From Candidatus Methylomirabilota bacterium (GTDB lineage Bacteria; Methylomirabilota; Methylomirabilia; Rokubacteriales; CSP1-6), in the NCBI GenBank assembly GCA_035764725.1, contig DASTYT010000019.1:1-64000 (forward strand): a stretch of 64,000 nucleotides of DNA, given 5' to 3'. Position 1 is the first letter of the stretch; each line of letters begins with the position of its first letter. The notes under the pieces were generated by a model. It worked only from the letters and a program-made list of their open reading frames with translations, made no database searches and had not been told where the DNA came from. The position numbers were made by a program, and so were the translations under genes. Shown one piece after another: positions 42,498 through 50,755 of the stretch.

Positions 42498-43019
42498 TCA
42501 GGCCACCGGCGTCGAAAAGCCCTGCGGCTCCAGGCGGTAGGCCTTCGCGAACTTGCTGGCGAAGACCTGATAGCCGATCACGAAGGTCAGCTCGAGCCGC
42601 TCCGCCTTCGTGAAGTGCTCGGCGAGGCGCGCCTCGCCGGCGTCGGTGACCGCGCGATCGTCGCGCACGACCTCCTCCGCGAAGGCCAGCGCCGCGCGCT
42701 CACGCGCGCTGAACCAGGGGCTCGTCGCGTACTCCCCGAGCGCATCCAGCTTGGCCTCGGGGATCCCCGCCTTCACGCCCACGGCGTGGCGGATGTCCAT
42801 TCAGTAGGGCACGCCGTAGACGGTGGCCACGTGGAGCTGGAGCAGCGCGCGGAGCTCGCGGTCCAGCGTGCCGCCGTACTCGATGGCGGTCCAGAGCCCG
42901 CCGAGGCCGAGCATCATCGCGGGCCGCTCGGCCATCAGCTTCTGGGGAGTGGGGACCTGGCCGAACAGACGCCGGCCCACCCGGTAGCTCGCCCGAACGA
43001 GAACGCCGTCGGTCTTCAT
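42498..43019 (-). CDS. Carboxymuconolactone decarboxylase/AhpD-like protein with in-frame TGA (candidate selenoprotein)
   Basis: From ATG 43019 (GGAGGG six bases upstream) the frame is 173 codons if the TGA at 42803-42801 is read through as residue 73. Before it is 'LHVATVYGVPY' and after it, in the same frame and with no other defect, 'MDIRHAVGVKAGIPEAKL' and 'SARERAALAFAEEVVRD', the standard CMD continuation. In relatives this spot reads Cys-Pro-Tyr/Phe-Cys; here the first Cys is Val and the second is TGA. Ending at the TGA would leave half a domain. A Sec residue in the peroxidatic motif would suit an alkylhydroperoxidase. A nonsense mutation (TGC to TGA) is the alternative. It follows the LivK-like gene by 57 bases. 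Confidence 0.72.
42768..42791 (-). promoter_or_regulatory. Candidate bacterial SECIS hairpin after CMD TGA
   Basis: On the minus strand, nine bases after the TGA, CGCC-ACGC (42791-42784) pairs with GCGT (42778-42775) and GGCG (42771-42768). The loop is CGTGG (42783-42779) and there is a GAA bulge on the 3' side. There are 17 bases between the TGA and the loop, and G is within the first two loop bases, as expected for bacterial SECIS elements. GC-rich coding DNA folds easily, so this is suggestive only. Confidence 0.45.
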
Positions 43020-43076
43020 GAGGGAGCCCTCCTTACCGGCAGTATGGAACGGCGGAGGGCCCCCTGCCACTCCTTG

Positions 43077-44267
43077 CTACTTGCCGCTGGGCGGGTCGAT
43101 CCCGAGGCGCTTGATCAGCTTGTTCTCGCCCCACTTGGCCGGGTCGTCCGAGCCGACTTGCAGCACGAAGTAGCTCGCCTTCTTCCGATCGCCCTTGCCG
43201 TCGAGCTCGATGTGGCCGGTGATGCCGTCGAGCTTCACCGTGCGTACGGCCGCGGAGACCGCCTCGCGCGTAGGCGCCTTACCGCCCGCCGCCTTGGCTG
43301 CGCTCTCGATGGCCTTGAGCGCCACCACCGTCGCGTCATAGCTCTCCGCCGCGTAGGGCTCGGGGGCCTTGCCGAACTTGGCTTTGTAGTCCTTCACGAA
43401 GTCCTTGCCGCGCGGATAGAGGCTGGCCGGCGCGGAGGCCGACGTGTAGTACATGCCGACCACGGCCTTGCCGCCGATCTTGGCGGTATCGGAGGAGTCC
43501 ATGCCGTCCGGCCCCATGAACGTGGCCTTGATGCCCTTCTCCGCCGCCTGCTTGAAGAGCGGCGCGCCCTGATCGTAGATGCCGCCGAAGTAGAGCATGT
43601 CGGGCCGGCGCGCCTTGACGCCGGTGAGGATCGGGTCGAAGTTCGACTTCTCCTCGGTGCCCTCGAACCCCACCACCTCGATGCCGAGCTTCTTGGCGTG
43701 GTCGCGGAAGAACTCCGCCACCGCCTGCCCGTAGGTGGTCTTGTCGTGGATGATGAACACCGACTTCACCTTGAGACTCTTGGCATGTTCCGCGCCCACC
43801 ACGCCCTGCACGTCGTCGCGGCCGCACACCCGGCTCACCGTGGGATAGTTCCGCTCGGTGATGATGGGATTGGTGTTGGCGGGCGAGACCATGGCGAGCT
43901 TGGCGTCACGGTAGATCTCGGACGACGGGATCGCCACGCCGGAGTTGAGGTGGCCGATCACCGCGAGGATCTCGGGATCGGTGACGAGGTTCTTCGAGTT
44001 GGCCACACCCACATCGGGCTTGGCCTGGTCGTCGAAGGGTACCAGGGCAACCTTGAAGCCCATCCCTTCGAGGGCCTTGGACTGCTGCTCGATGGCGAGC
44101 TGAGTGCCCAGCTTGATGCCCTCGCCCAGCGATGACTGACCGCCGGACAGCGGGCTCTGGCTGGCGATCTTGATCGTGCCCTTGCCCTGGGCGGCCACGG
44201 GACCGGCGGCCAGCGCGAGGACCAGGAGCGGCAGCGCTCCGAGGAGCATGCGGCGGAGTTTAGGCAT
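43077..44267 (-). CDS. Branched-chain amino-acid-type ABC substrate-binding protein (LivK-like)
   Basis: 396 residues. A signal peptide ends 'AAGPVAAQG', then 'TIKIASQSPLSGGQSSLGEGIKLGTQLAIEQ' (in two parts) and 'PFDDQAKPDVGVANSKNLV' as in type I periplasmic binding proteins of the Leu/Ile/Val family. AAGGAGA is seven bases before the ATG, which sets the start at 44267. No LivHMGF permease or ATPase gene is in the neighbourhood, so it is an orphan binding protein. It is transcribed with the CMD gene and divergent from the CGNR gene. Confidence 0.92.
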   Translation of the reverse strand: MPKLRRMLLGALPLLVLALAAGPVAAQGKGTIKIASQSPLSGGQSSLGEGIKLGTQLAIEQQSKALEGMGFKVALVPFDDQAKPDVGVANSKNLVTDPEILAVIGHLNSGVAIPSSEIYRDAKLAMVSPANTNPIITERNYPTVSRVCGRDDVQGVVGAEHAKSLKVKSVFIIHDKTTYGQAVAEFFRDHAKKLGIEVVGFEGTEEKSNFDPILTGVKARRPDMLYFGGIYDQGAPLFKQAAEKGIKATFMGPDGMDSSDTAKIGGKAVVGMYYTSASAPASLYPRGKDFVKDYKAKFGKAPEPYAAESYDATVVALKAIESAAKAAGGKAPTREAVSAAVRTVKLDGITGHIELDGKGDRKKASYFVLQVGSDDPAKWGENKLIKRLGIDPPSGK

Positions 44268-44366
44268 GCGGCGTCTCCTTTTGATGTTTTCTCTGACACT
44301 ACCAAAACGGCTTTTAATGGTTAGCGGCCCAAGGATGCCCCGCTCGTGGTAAGTAGTCAAGCGCCC

Positions 44367-45002
44367 ATGCCAGCCAGGACGGCGGCCGCCGACCCCGTGG
44401 TCTTCCACTTCGCCAGCGGCTGCCTCTGCCTCGATTTCGCCAACACGAAGAGCTGGCGGCCGAGCGCGGCGCCCCACGAGCGCCTGCACCACTTCGACGA
44501 CCTGATCCGCTGGGGGGAAAAGGCTCACCTCGTCGGCCCCGCCCAGGCCGCCCGCCTCCGGGCCAGCGGGCGCCGGGGCGGCGCGGGGGCCGCCCTGCTC
44601 CGCGAGGCCCGGAGCCTCCGCGAGACCCTCTACCGCACGTTCTCGGCGGTGGCGGACGGCGCCCATGCCGACGGCGCCGACGCGGCCCGCCTCTATGCGG
44701 GCTGCGCCGGCCTCCTGCGGGGGACCCGGGTGCGGGCGCGCGGAGGCGCCCTGACCGCCGATGTGCCAGCCGCACGGCGGCCCTCGGCGAGCGTCGAGCG
44801 ACTGATGTTCTGGCCGGTGATCTGGTCGGCGATGCGGCTCTTCGCCGCACCCGAGCTGGCCCACGTGCGGAAGTGCGCCGCGCCCGACTGCGGCTGGCTC
44901 TTCGTCGACGCCACCCGGAACCGCAGCCGCCGCTGGTGCGCGATGCAGGTGTGCGGCAATCGTGACAAGGTCCGGCGCTACCGCCGCCGGACGGGACGCT
45001 GA
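44367..45002 (+). CDS. CGNR zinc-finger / ABATE-domain protein
   Basis: 211 residues. The N-terminal ABATE-like domain has 'FHFASGCLCLDFANTK', and the C-terminal CGNR zinc finger is 'KCAAPDCGWLFVDATRNRSRRWC' then 'CGNRDKVRRYRRR'. Such proteins are thought to be DNA- or RNA-binding stress-related regulators. A GTG at 44346 in frame is an alternative start. It lies 15 bases upstream of the DUF411 gene, so the two are probably co-transcribed. Confidence 0.88.
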   Translation: MPARTAAADPVVFHFASGCLCLDFANTKSWRPSAAPHERLHHFDDLIRWGEKAHLVGPAQAARLRASGRRGGAGAALLREARSLRETLYRTFSAVADGAHADGADAARLYAGCAGLLRGTRVRARGGALTADVPAARRPSASVERLMFWPVIWSAMRLFAAPELAHVRKCAAPDCGWLFVDATRNRSRRWCAMQVCGNRDKVRRYRRRTGR

Positions 45003-45017
45003 TCAAGGGAGACCGGC

Positions 45018-45473
45018 ATGACATCACGACGCAAGCTCCTCCTCGGCCTGCTCTTCGCCGGCGCCGCCCTCGCGGGCGCCCCAGCGCGCGCCGCCGCCAA
45101 GACGACGATCACCGTCCATCGCTCGCCCACCTGAGGCTGCTGCACCGCGTGGGTGGTCCACCTGCGCGAGCACGGCTTTGCGGTGACCGAGCGGCCCGAG
45201 GACGACCTCGCCCCGGTGAAGCGCCGTCTCGGGGTGCCGACGGCGCTCGAGTCCTGTCACACCGCGCTCGTCGAGGGCTACGTGATCGAGGGCCACGTGG
45301 CCGCCGACCTGATCGACCGCCTCCTGCGCGAGCGGCCGAAGATCGCCGGCCTCGCCGTGCCCGGCATGCCGGTGGGCTCGCCCGGCATGGAAACGCCCGG
45401 CGTCAAACCCGAGCGGTATCAGGTCTTCGCGTTCGACCGCGGGGGACGCACGACCGTCTTCGCCACGCGCTGA
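45018..45473 (+). CDS. DUF411 (CopG-like) exported protein with in-frame TGA (candidate selenoprotein)
   Basis: From ATG 45018 (GGGAGA upstream) the frame has 151 codons if TGA at 45132-45134 encodes residue 39. A leader 'TSRRKLLLGLLFAGAALAG' with a twin-arginine precedes 'TITVHRSPT', TGA, 'GCCTAWVVHLREHGF'. DUF411 proteins have Ser-Pro-Thr-Cys-Gly-Cys-Cys here, so the TGA replaces the first Cys of the CxCC copper-binding motif. The rest is complete: 'LESCHTALVEGYVIEGHV', 'GLAVPGMPVGSPGM'. Without readthrough only a 38-residue leader would be made. CopG-type members act in periplasmic copper handling. It ends 45 bases from the convergent cydB stop. Confidence 0.78.
45146..45166 (+). promoter_or_regulatory. 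Candidate bacterial SECIS hairpin after DUF411 TGA
   Basis: CGC-GTGG (45146-45152) pairs with CCAC (45158-45161) and GCG (45164-45166), with a CT bulge on the 3' side. The loop is GTGGT (45153-45157). There are 18 bases between the TGA and the loop, and the loop begins with G. The geometry nearly equals that after the CMD TGA. Folding is by eye and not energetically tested. Confidence 0.45.
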
Positions 45474-45518
45474 GGCGTGAGCGAGGGGCGGCCGCGCTCG
45501 GGCCGCCGGTCCGGCTGC

Positions 45519-46565
45519 CTAGTACCCTTCGCCCTCCGCGGCGGCAACCGCCTTGCCGCGATGCAGCCAGATCACGACACCCAGATAGATCAACGCGAGC
45601 GGCGCTCCGACGAGGAACCAGCGCAGCGCGATCCTGAGCCCCGCCTCGTCGCCGCCGCCCGTGTAGGCGGTGAGGGACAGCGCGTCGCCTCCGGTCGCGC
45701 GCAGCATCACCGGGAAGTACGAGGCGGCGCTGGCCCCGATGATGCCGAGCAGGAACGCGCACGAGCCGAGGAAGGCTCCGAAGTCGCCGCCCCGCGCGAG
45801 GCGGACGAAGACGGCCACGATGCCGGCAATCGCGAAGAGCGCGGCGGCGATGGCGAGCCAGCGGCGGCCCATGCCCGGAAACAGCGAGGAATTCACCACG
45901 TGACTCGCCGCGGTCACCACGGGCCAGAGCACCGCCACCGCGATCCAGAGTCGCCGCGCCGCCCGGCGGCTGCGGTCGTGCACCGGCCCGTCGGTCTTCC
46001 AGGCGAGGAACGTCGCGCCATGGGCCCCGAGGGCCAGCAGAGCGAACACCCCGGTCAGGACCGTGTACCAGTCGAGGATCCCCACGGGGTCGCGCGCGCT
46101 CCAGTCGGTGAAGAGCGGCAGCGCGAACCACCCGTCGCGATCCAGGGAGACACCGCGCATGAGATTGCCGAACGCGGCGCCGAAGAACACCGCGAGCAGG
46201 GTGCTGGCCGCCGCGAAGACGAAGTCCCAGGCGGCGCGCCACAGGGGCTCGACCACGTGACTCCGGAATTCGATGGCGATGCCGCGCCCGAGCAGGCACC
46301 AGAGCAGGAGGAAGATCGCGAAGTAGAAGCCCGAGATGCCGGAGGCGAGCACCCGTGGGAACGCCACGAACAGCGCGCCGCCCGCCGCGAGCAGCCACAC
46401 CTCATTGCCGTCCCAGTACGGGCCGATGGCCGCCAGCACTTGACGCCGCTCGGGGTCGCTCCGCGCCACGAAGGGCGAGACGATGCCCGCCCCCAGGTCG
46501 AAGCCGTCGAGCGCCACGTAGATCGCAAACATCAGCGCAGCGATGACGTACCAGGTCTCAAGCAT
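45519..46565 (-). CDS. cydB: Cytochrome bd ubiquinol oxidase subunit II
   Basis: 348 residues with eight or nine helices. It starts 'MLETWYVIAALMFAIYVALDGFDLGAGIV', a near-invariant CydB N-terminus (shown across the first helix), and has 'YWDGNEVWLLAAGGALF'. It supports quinone-site and heme b595/d assembly with CydA in the inner membrane. The ATG at 46565 overlaps the cydA stop by 8 bases, which rules out the upstream Met of the same frame. It is convergent with the DUF411 gene. Confidence 0.94.
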   Translation of the reverse strand: MLETWYVIAALMFAIYVALDGFDLGAGIVSPFVARSDPERRQVLAAIGPYWDGNEVWLLAAGGALFVAFPRVLASGISGFYFAIFLLLWCLLGRGIAIEFRSHVVEPLWRAAWDFVFAAASTLLAVFFGAAFGNLMRGVSLDRDGWFALPLFTDWSARDPVGILDWYTVLTGVFALLALGAHGATFLAWKTDGPVHDRSRRAARRLWIAVAVLWPVVTAASHVVNSSLFPGMGRRWLAIAAALFAIAGIVAVFVRLARGGDFGAFLGSCAFLLGIIGASAASYFPVMLRATGGDALSLTAYTGGGDEAGLRIALRWFLVGAPLALIYLGVVIWLHRGKAVAAAEGEGY

Positions 46566-47916
46566 GCACGGGCTCCACGTGGCCGCGCCCGGCCGGTGAC
46601 AGCGGCGCCGGGCCATGGGCGATCTCGCGCCCGATCAGGAACAGGAACAGGATGCCGAGGGCGAGATAGAGGCCGCAGAAGCCGATCAGGGTGAAGAGCA
46701 CGGTCCCCGCATGGACGGTGGGGCTCGCGCCCTGCGCGGTGCGGAAGACGCCGAAGATGAGCCAGGGCTGACGGCCGAGCTCGGCGGTCATCCACCCGAC
46801 GGTGTTGGCGATGTAGGGGAGCGGGAAGGCGAGCATGAGGATCCACAGCATGGGGCGGCTCCGCTCGAGGCGCCCCGCCCACCAGAGCAGGACGGCGACG
46901 AAGGCGATCGCGGTGAGAATGGTGCCCAGGCCCGCCATGATGTGGAACGAGTAGTAGAGCAGCTCGATGTTGTCGGGCCAGTCGTCACGCGGGAAGGCGT
47001 CCAGGCCCTGGACCGGGGCCTGGAAGGTGCCGAAGGCGAGGAACGAGAGCACCCAGGGAATCACGACGGGATTGTCCAGCCGGCGCGCGGACACGTTCGG
47101 CTGGCCGATGACGTTGAGCCCCGCGTGCGCGCCACTCTCGAAACGCCCCTCCATGGCGGCGAGCGCCACTGGCTGATGGCGCGCCACCAGCTTGGCCTGC
47201 CGGTCGCCGGTCACCGTCACGAGCACGCTGGCCACGAGCGCGGCCGTCACGCCGAGGCGAAGGAAGAGACCGGCGGTGGGCAGATGGCGTCGGGTCAGCG
47301 TGTAGTAGGCGCCGACGGCGGCCATCACGAACGCGCCGGTCACGACGGCGGCGACCATGTTGTGGGCGTACTGCACGATCGCCCACGGGCTCAGCACGAA
47401 CGCCCAGAAGTCCACGAGGCGCAGCGTCCCGTCGGCGGCCACCGCGTGGCCCACCGGGTACTGCATGAAGGCATTGGTCGCGATGATGAAGTAGCCCGAG
47501 AGCCAGCTCCCGAGAAAGAGCGCGACCGCGGCGAGGAAGTGGCCGATCTTCGAGAGCCGCCGCTCGCCCCAGACCAGGAGGAAGAGGAAGCTCGACTCGA
47601 GAAAGAACGCGAAGAGCCCCTCCATCGCTAGAGTCTGGCCGATCACGCTGCCCGCGTGGCGGCTGAACTTCGCCCAGTTCGTGCCGAACTGGAACTCCAT
47701 GGGGATGCCGGTGACGACGCCGACCGCGAAGTTGATCCCGAAGATGCGGATCCAGAAGCGCGCCGCGTCGTTCCAGCGCTCGCCGCCTTGGCGGAGGCCC
47801 AGCGCCTTCATGATCACGATGAGAAGGGCCAGCCCCATGGTGAGCTGCGGGAAGAGATAGTGGTAGACGATGGTGAACGCGAACTGCAGGCGATGAAAGA
47901 CGAGCGCGTCATCCAT
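46558..47916 (-). CDS. cydA: Cytochrome bd ubiquinol oxidase subunit I, short Q-loop (CIO-like)
   Basis: 452 residues, shorter than the 522 of E. coli CydA. His19 is in 'VYHYLFP', Glu in 'AMEGLFAFFLESSF', His in 'VQYAHNMVA' and the heme b558 Met in 'YSFHIMAGLG'. The quinol loop is short and has 'AAMEGRFESG', as in cyanide-insensitive oxidases. It oxidises quinol and reduces O2 without copper. GGGAGG lies upstream of the ATG at 47916. It is divergent from the GH63-like gene. Confidence 0.94.
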   Translation of the reverse strand: MDDALVFHRLQFAFTIVYHYLFPQLTMGLALLIVIMKALGLRQGGERWNDAARFWIRIFGINFAVGVVTGIPMEFQFGTNWAKFSRHAGSVIGQTLAMEGLFAFFLESSFLFLLVWGERRLSKIGHFLAAVALFLGSWLSGYFIIATNAFMQYPVGHAVAADGTLRLVDFWAFVLSPWAIVQYAHNMVAAVVTGAFVMAAVGAYYTLTRRHLPTAGLFLRLGVTAALVASVLVTVTGDRQAKLVARHQPVALAAMEGRFESGAHAGLNVIGQPNVSARRLDNPVVIPWVLSFLAFGTFQAPVQGLDAFPRDDWPDNIELLYYSFHIMAGLGTILTAIAFVAVLLWWAGRLERSRPMLWILMLAFPLPYIANTVGWMTAELGRQPWLIFGVFRTAQGASPTVHAGTVLFTLIGFCGLYLALGILFLFLIGREIAHGPAPLSPAGRGHVEPVHA

Positions 47917-48027
47917 CCCGTCACCCTCCCCCGGGGGGATCGTATCAGACCTTGGTCCACTCCCCTCGACATGCCAGGTGGCAGGTAATAGCATCGGGAT
48001 ACCCAACCTCTCGACGCGAGGTGAGCC

Positions 48028-50754
48028 ATGACCGCTGAGCTGGATCGCTTGGAGCAAGCCCGAACCCGAAACGTGCCGTGGCGCAAGTGGGGGCCGTATC
48101 TCTCCGAGCGGCAGTGGGGCACGGTGCGCGAGGACTACAGCGACTCCGGAGACGCGTGGAACTACTTCAGCCACGACCAGGCGCGGTCGCGCGCGTATCG
48201 GTGGGGCGAGGACGGCCTCGCCGGCATCTCCGACGATCAGCAGACCCTGTGCTTCGCCCTGGCCCTCTGGAACGGCAGGGACCCGATCCTCAAGGAGCGG
48301 CTGTTCGGGCTGACCAACAGCGAGGGGAATCACGGCGAGGACGTCAAGGAGTACTACTTCTACCTTGACTCCACCCCGACCCACTCGTACATGAAGTATC
48401 TCTACAAGTACCCGCAGGCCGCGTATCCCTACTCGGATCTCGTCGAGACGAACCGGACACGCGGCCGGCTCGCCATGGAGTACGAGCTGCTCGACACCGG
48501 CGTGTTCAATCAGGACCGGTACTTCGACATCTTCGTCGAGTACGCCAAGGCCTCGCCCGACGACATCCTCGTCCAGATCACCGTGGAAAACCGCGGGCCG
48601 GAGGCGGCGGCGCTGCACGTCCTGCCGACGCTGTGGTTCCGCAACACATGGTCCTGGGGCCGAGACGCGACACGGCCCCTGCTCCGGCAGGACGCCCCTG
48701 GGGCGATCGGCGCCACCCACGCCACCCTCGGCGCTCGGCGCCTCTCCTGCGACGGCGCGCCGCCGCTGCTCTTCACCGAAAACGAGACGAACACGGAGCG
48801 GCTCTTCAACGCGCCCAACCGCACGCCGTTCGTCAAGGACGGCATCGACACCTGCATCGTTCACGGCCGGCTGGAGGCGGTGAATCCCCAGCAGGAGGGC
48901 ACCAAAGCGGCCGCCCACTACCAGATCACGGTGGGGGGCGGACAGTCGCGGACACTGCGTCTTCGCCTGCACGATGCCTCCGTGGCTACTCCCTTCGCGG
49001 ACTTCGATGCCGTGATGCGCGCGCGCCGCGAGGAGGCGGACGCCTTCTACGCCACCGTCATCCCGAAGACGCTGGATGCCGACGCCGCCAACGTGATGCG
49101 TCAGGCCCTGGCCGGCATGCTCTGGTCGAAGCAGTTCTACTACTACGACGTCGACCGCTGGCTCGAGGAGCGCGGGGCCGACCCCTTCAAGCCACACCGG
49201 CGTGCCGCCCCACGAAACGAGCACTGGCATCACGTGTACAACGCCGACATCATCTCGATGCCGGACAAGTGGGAATACCCCTGGTATGCGGCGTGGGACC
49301 TGGCCTTCCACGTGCTCGCCCTCACCTTGGTGGACGAGGACTTCGGCAAGCATCAGCTCGACCTGATGCTGCAGGAGCCCTACCTCCATCCCAGCGGGCA
49401 GATCCCTGCCTACGAGTGGAACTTCGGCGATGTCAACCCTCCCGTGCATGCCTGGTCCACCATCTTCACGTACACCCTCGAGCGCGTGCGGCGTGGCCAG
49501 GGGGATCTCGAGTGGCTCGAGCGCGCCTTCCAAAAGCTGGCGCTGAACTTCACCTGGTGGGTGAATCGCAAGGACCGCGCCGGCAACAATGCCTTCGAGG
49601 GCGGGTTCCTGGGCCTGGACAATATTGGGGTATTCGACCGCAGCGCGCCGCTCCCCACCGGAGGCTATCTCGAGCAGGCCGACGGCACCGCGTGGATGGC
49701 GCTCTTCTGCCAGAACATGGTCGAGATCGCGGCCGAGCTGACGATGCACCGGCCCGTCTATGCGGACATGGCCCTCAAGTTCGTCGAGCATTTCCTCTGG
49801 ATCGGGGTCGCCCTGATGCGCGCCGGCGAAGGGGTGGGGATGTGGGACGAGGAGGACGGGTTCTTCTACGACGTGCTCCGGCTGCCCGACGGCCGGGCCG
49901 AGCGGCTGAAAGTGCGCTCCATGGTGGGGCTGCTCCCCATGTGCGCCGTCACCGTCTTCGACGGGCGGGTGCTTGAGCAATTTCCGGAGATGCGCGAGCG
50001 CCTCGGCCGATTCCTCGAAGGGCGCCAGGAGCTACGGGGCTTCATCCACGATCCGGTCAAGCTCGGACACAAGGGCCGGCGGCTCGCCGCGGTGCTGAAC
50101 GAGGCCCGCCTCCGCCGGATTCTGGCCACGATGCTCGACGAGAAGGAGTTCTTGAGCCCCTACGGCATCCGGGCGGTGTCCCGGCACCACCAGGACCACC
50201 CGTACGTCTTCCACGTGAGCGGCCAGGAGTACCGCGTGTCGTATCTGCCCGCGGAGTCCGACAGCGGCATGTTCGGCGGCAACTCCAACTGGCGTGGGCC
50301 CATCTGGATGCCCGTGAACGCGCTGATCATCCGGGCCCTGCTCCAGTACTACATGTACTACGGCGACGAGTTCACCATCGAGTGCCCCACCGGCAGCGGC
50401 CGGCGAATGACGCTCTATCAGGTCGCCGAGGAGATCGCGCGCCGGCTCAGCAGCATCTTCCTGCGGGACAAGGACGGGCGGCGACCGGTGTACGGAGGTG
50501 CGAAGAAGTTCCAGGAGGACCCCCACTGGCGGGACTATCTGCAGTTCTACGAGTACTTCCACGGGGACAACGGGGCCGGCCTGGGCGCGAGCCACCAGAC
50601 CGGCTGGACCGGCGTCGTCGCGAGAGGCATGCATCTCTTCGCCACGAGCTCGGCCGAAGAATTCCTCGAGTTCGGCAAGGCCGCGGGGGCCATGGAGCTG
50701 GATCCGCTGAAGGCTGCCGCCCTCGCCGAAGCGGCGCGCAACCGAGGACGCTGA
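48028..50754 (+). CDS. GH63-like glucosidase (MGH1-like domain)
   Basis: 908 residues without a signal peptide. The N-terminal '[23 protein letters not shown]' and '[29 protein letters not shown]' are characteristic of bacterial GH63-like glucosidases. A C-terminal (alpha/alpha)6 barrel carries '[13 protein letters not shown]', with acidic Asp as candidate acid, and '[17 protein letters not shown]'. GAGGTGAG precedes the ATG. It probably acts on mannosylglycerate, glucosylglycerate or other small alpha-glucosides in the cytosol. It is followed one base later by the GH13 gene. Confidence 0.88.
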   Translation: MTAELDRLEQARTRNVPWRKWGPYLSERQWGTVREDYSDSGDAWNYFSHDQARSRAYRWGEDGLAGISDDQQTLCFALALWNGRDPILKERLFGLTNSEGNHGEDVKEYYFYLDSTPTHSYMKYLYKYPQAAYPYSDLVETNRTRGRLAMEYELLDTGVFNQDRYFDIFVEYAKASPDDILVQITVENRGPEAAALHVLPTLWFRNTWSWGRDATRPLLRQDAPGAIGATHATLGARRLSCDGAPPLLFTENETNTERLFNAPNRTPFVKDGIDTCIVHGRLEAVNPQQEGTKAAAHYQITVGGGQSRTLRLRLHDASVATPFADFDAVMRARREEADAFYATVIPKTLDADAANVMRQALAGMLWSKQFYYYDVDRWLEERGADPFKPHRRAAPRNEHWHHVYNADIISMPDKWEYPWYAAWDLAFHVLALTLVDEDFGKHQLDLMLQEPYLHPSGQIPAYEWNFGDVNPPVHAWSTIFTYTLERVRRGQGDLEWLERAFQKLALNFTWWVNRKDRAGNNAFEGGFLGLDNIGVFDRSAPLPTGGYLEQADGTAWMALFCQNMVEIAAELTMHRPVYADMALKFVEHFLWIGVALMRAGEGVGMWDEEDGFFYDVLRLPDGRAERLKVRSMVGLLPMCAVTVFDGRVLEQFPEMRERLGRFLEGRQELRGFIHDPVKLGHKGRRLAAVLNEARLRRILATMLDEKEFLSPYGIRAVSRHHQDHPYVFHVSGQEYRVSYLPAESDSGMFGGNSNWRGPIWMPVNALIIRALLQYYMYYGDEFTIECPTGSGRRMTLYQVAEEIARRLSSIFLRDKDGRRPVYGGAKKFQEDPHWRDYLQFYEYFHGDNGAGLGASHQTGWTGVVARGMHLFATSSAEEFLEFGKAAGAMELDPLKAAALAEAARNRGR

Positions 50755-50755
50755 C

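Noticed and set aside
44268..44366. Promoter boxes in the AT-richer gap between the LivK-like and CGNR genes
   Set aside because: The gap is locally AT-rich but I could not identify convincing -35/-10 pairs with proper spacing.
46558..49980. Minus-strand open frame of over 1000 codons covering cydA and beyond
   Set aside because: Only the part from 47916 is CydA. The rest is antisense to the GH63-like gene and has no family sequence.
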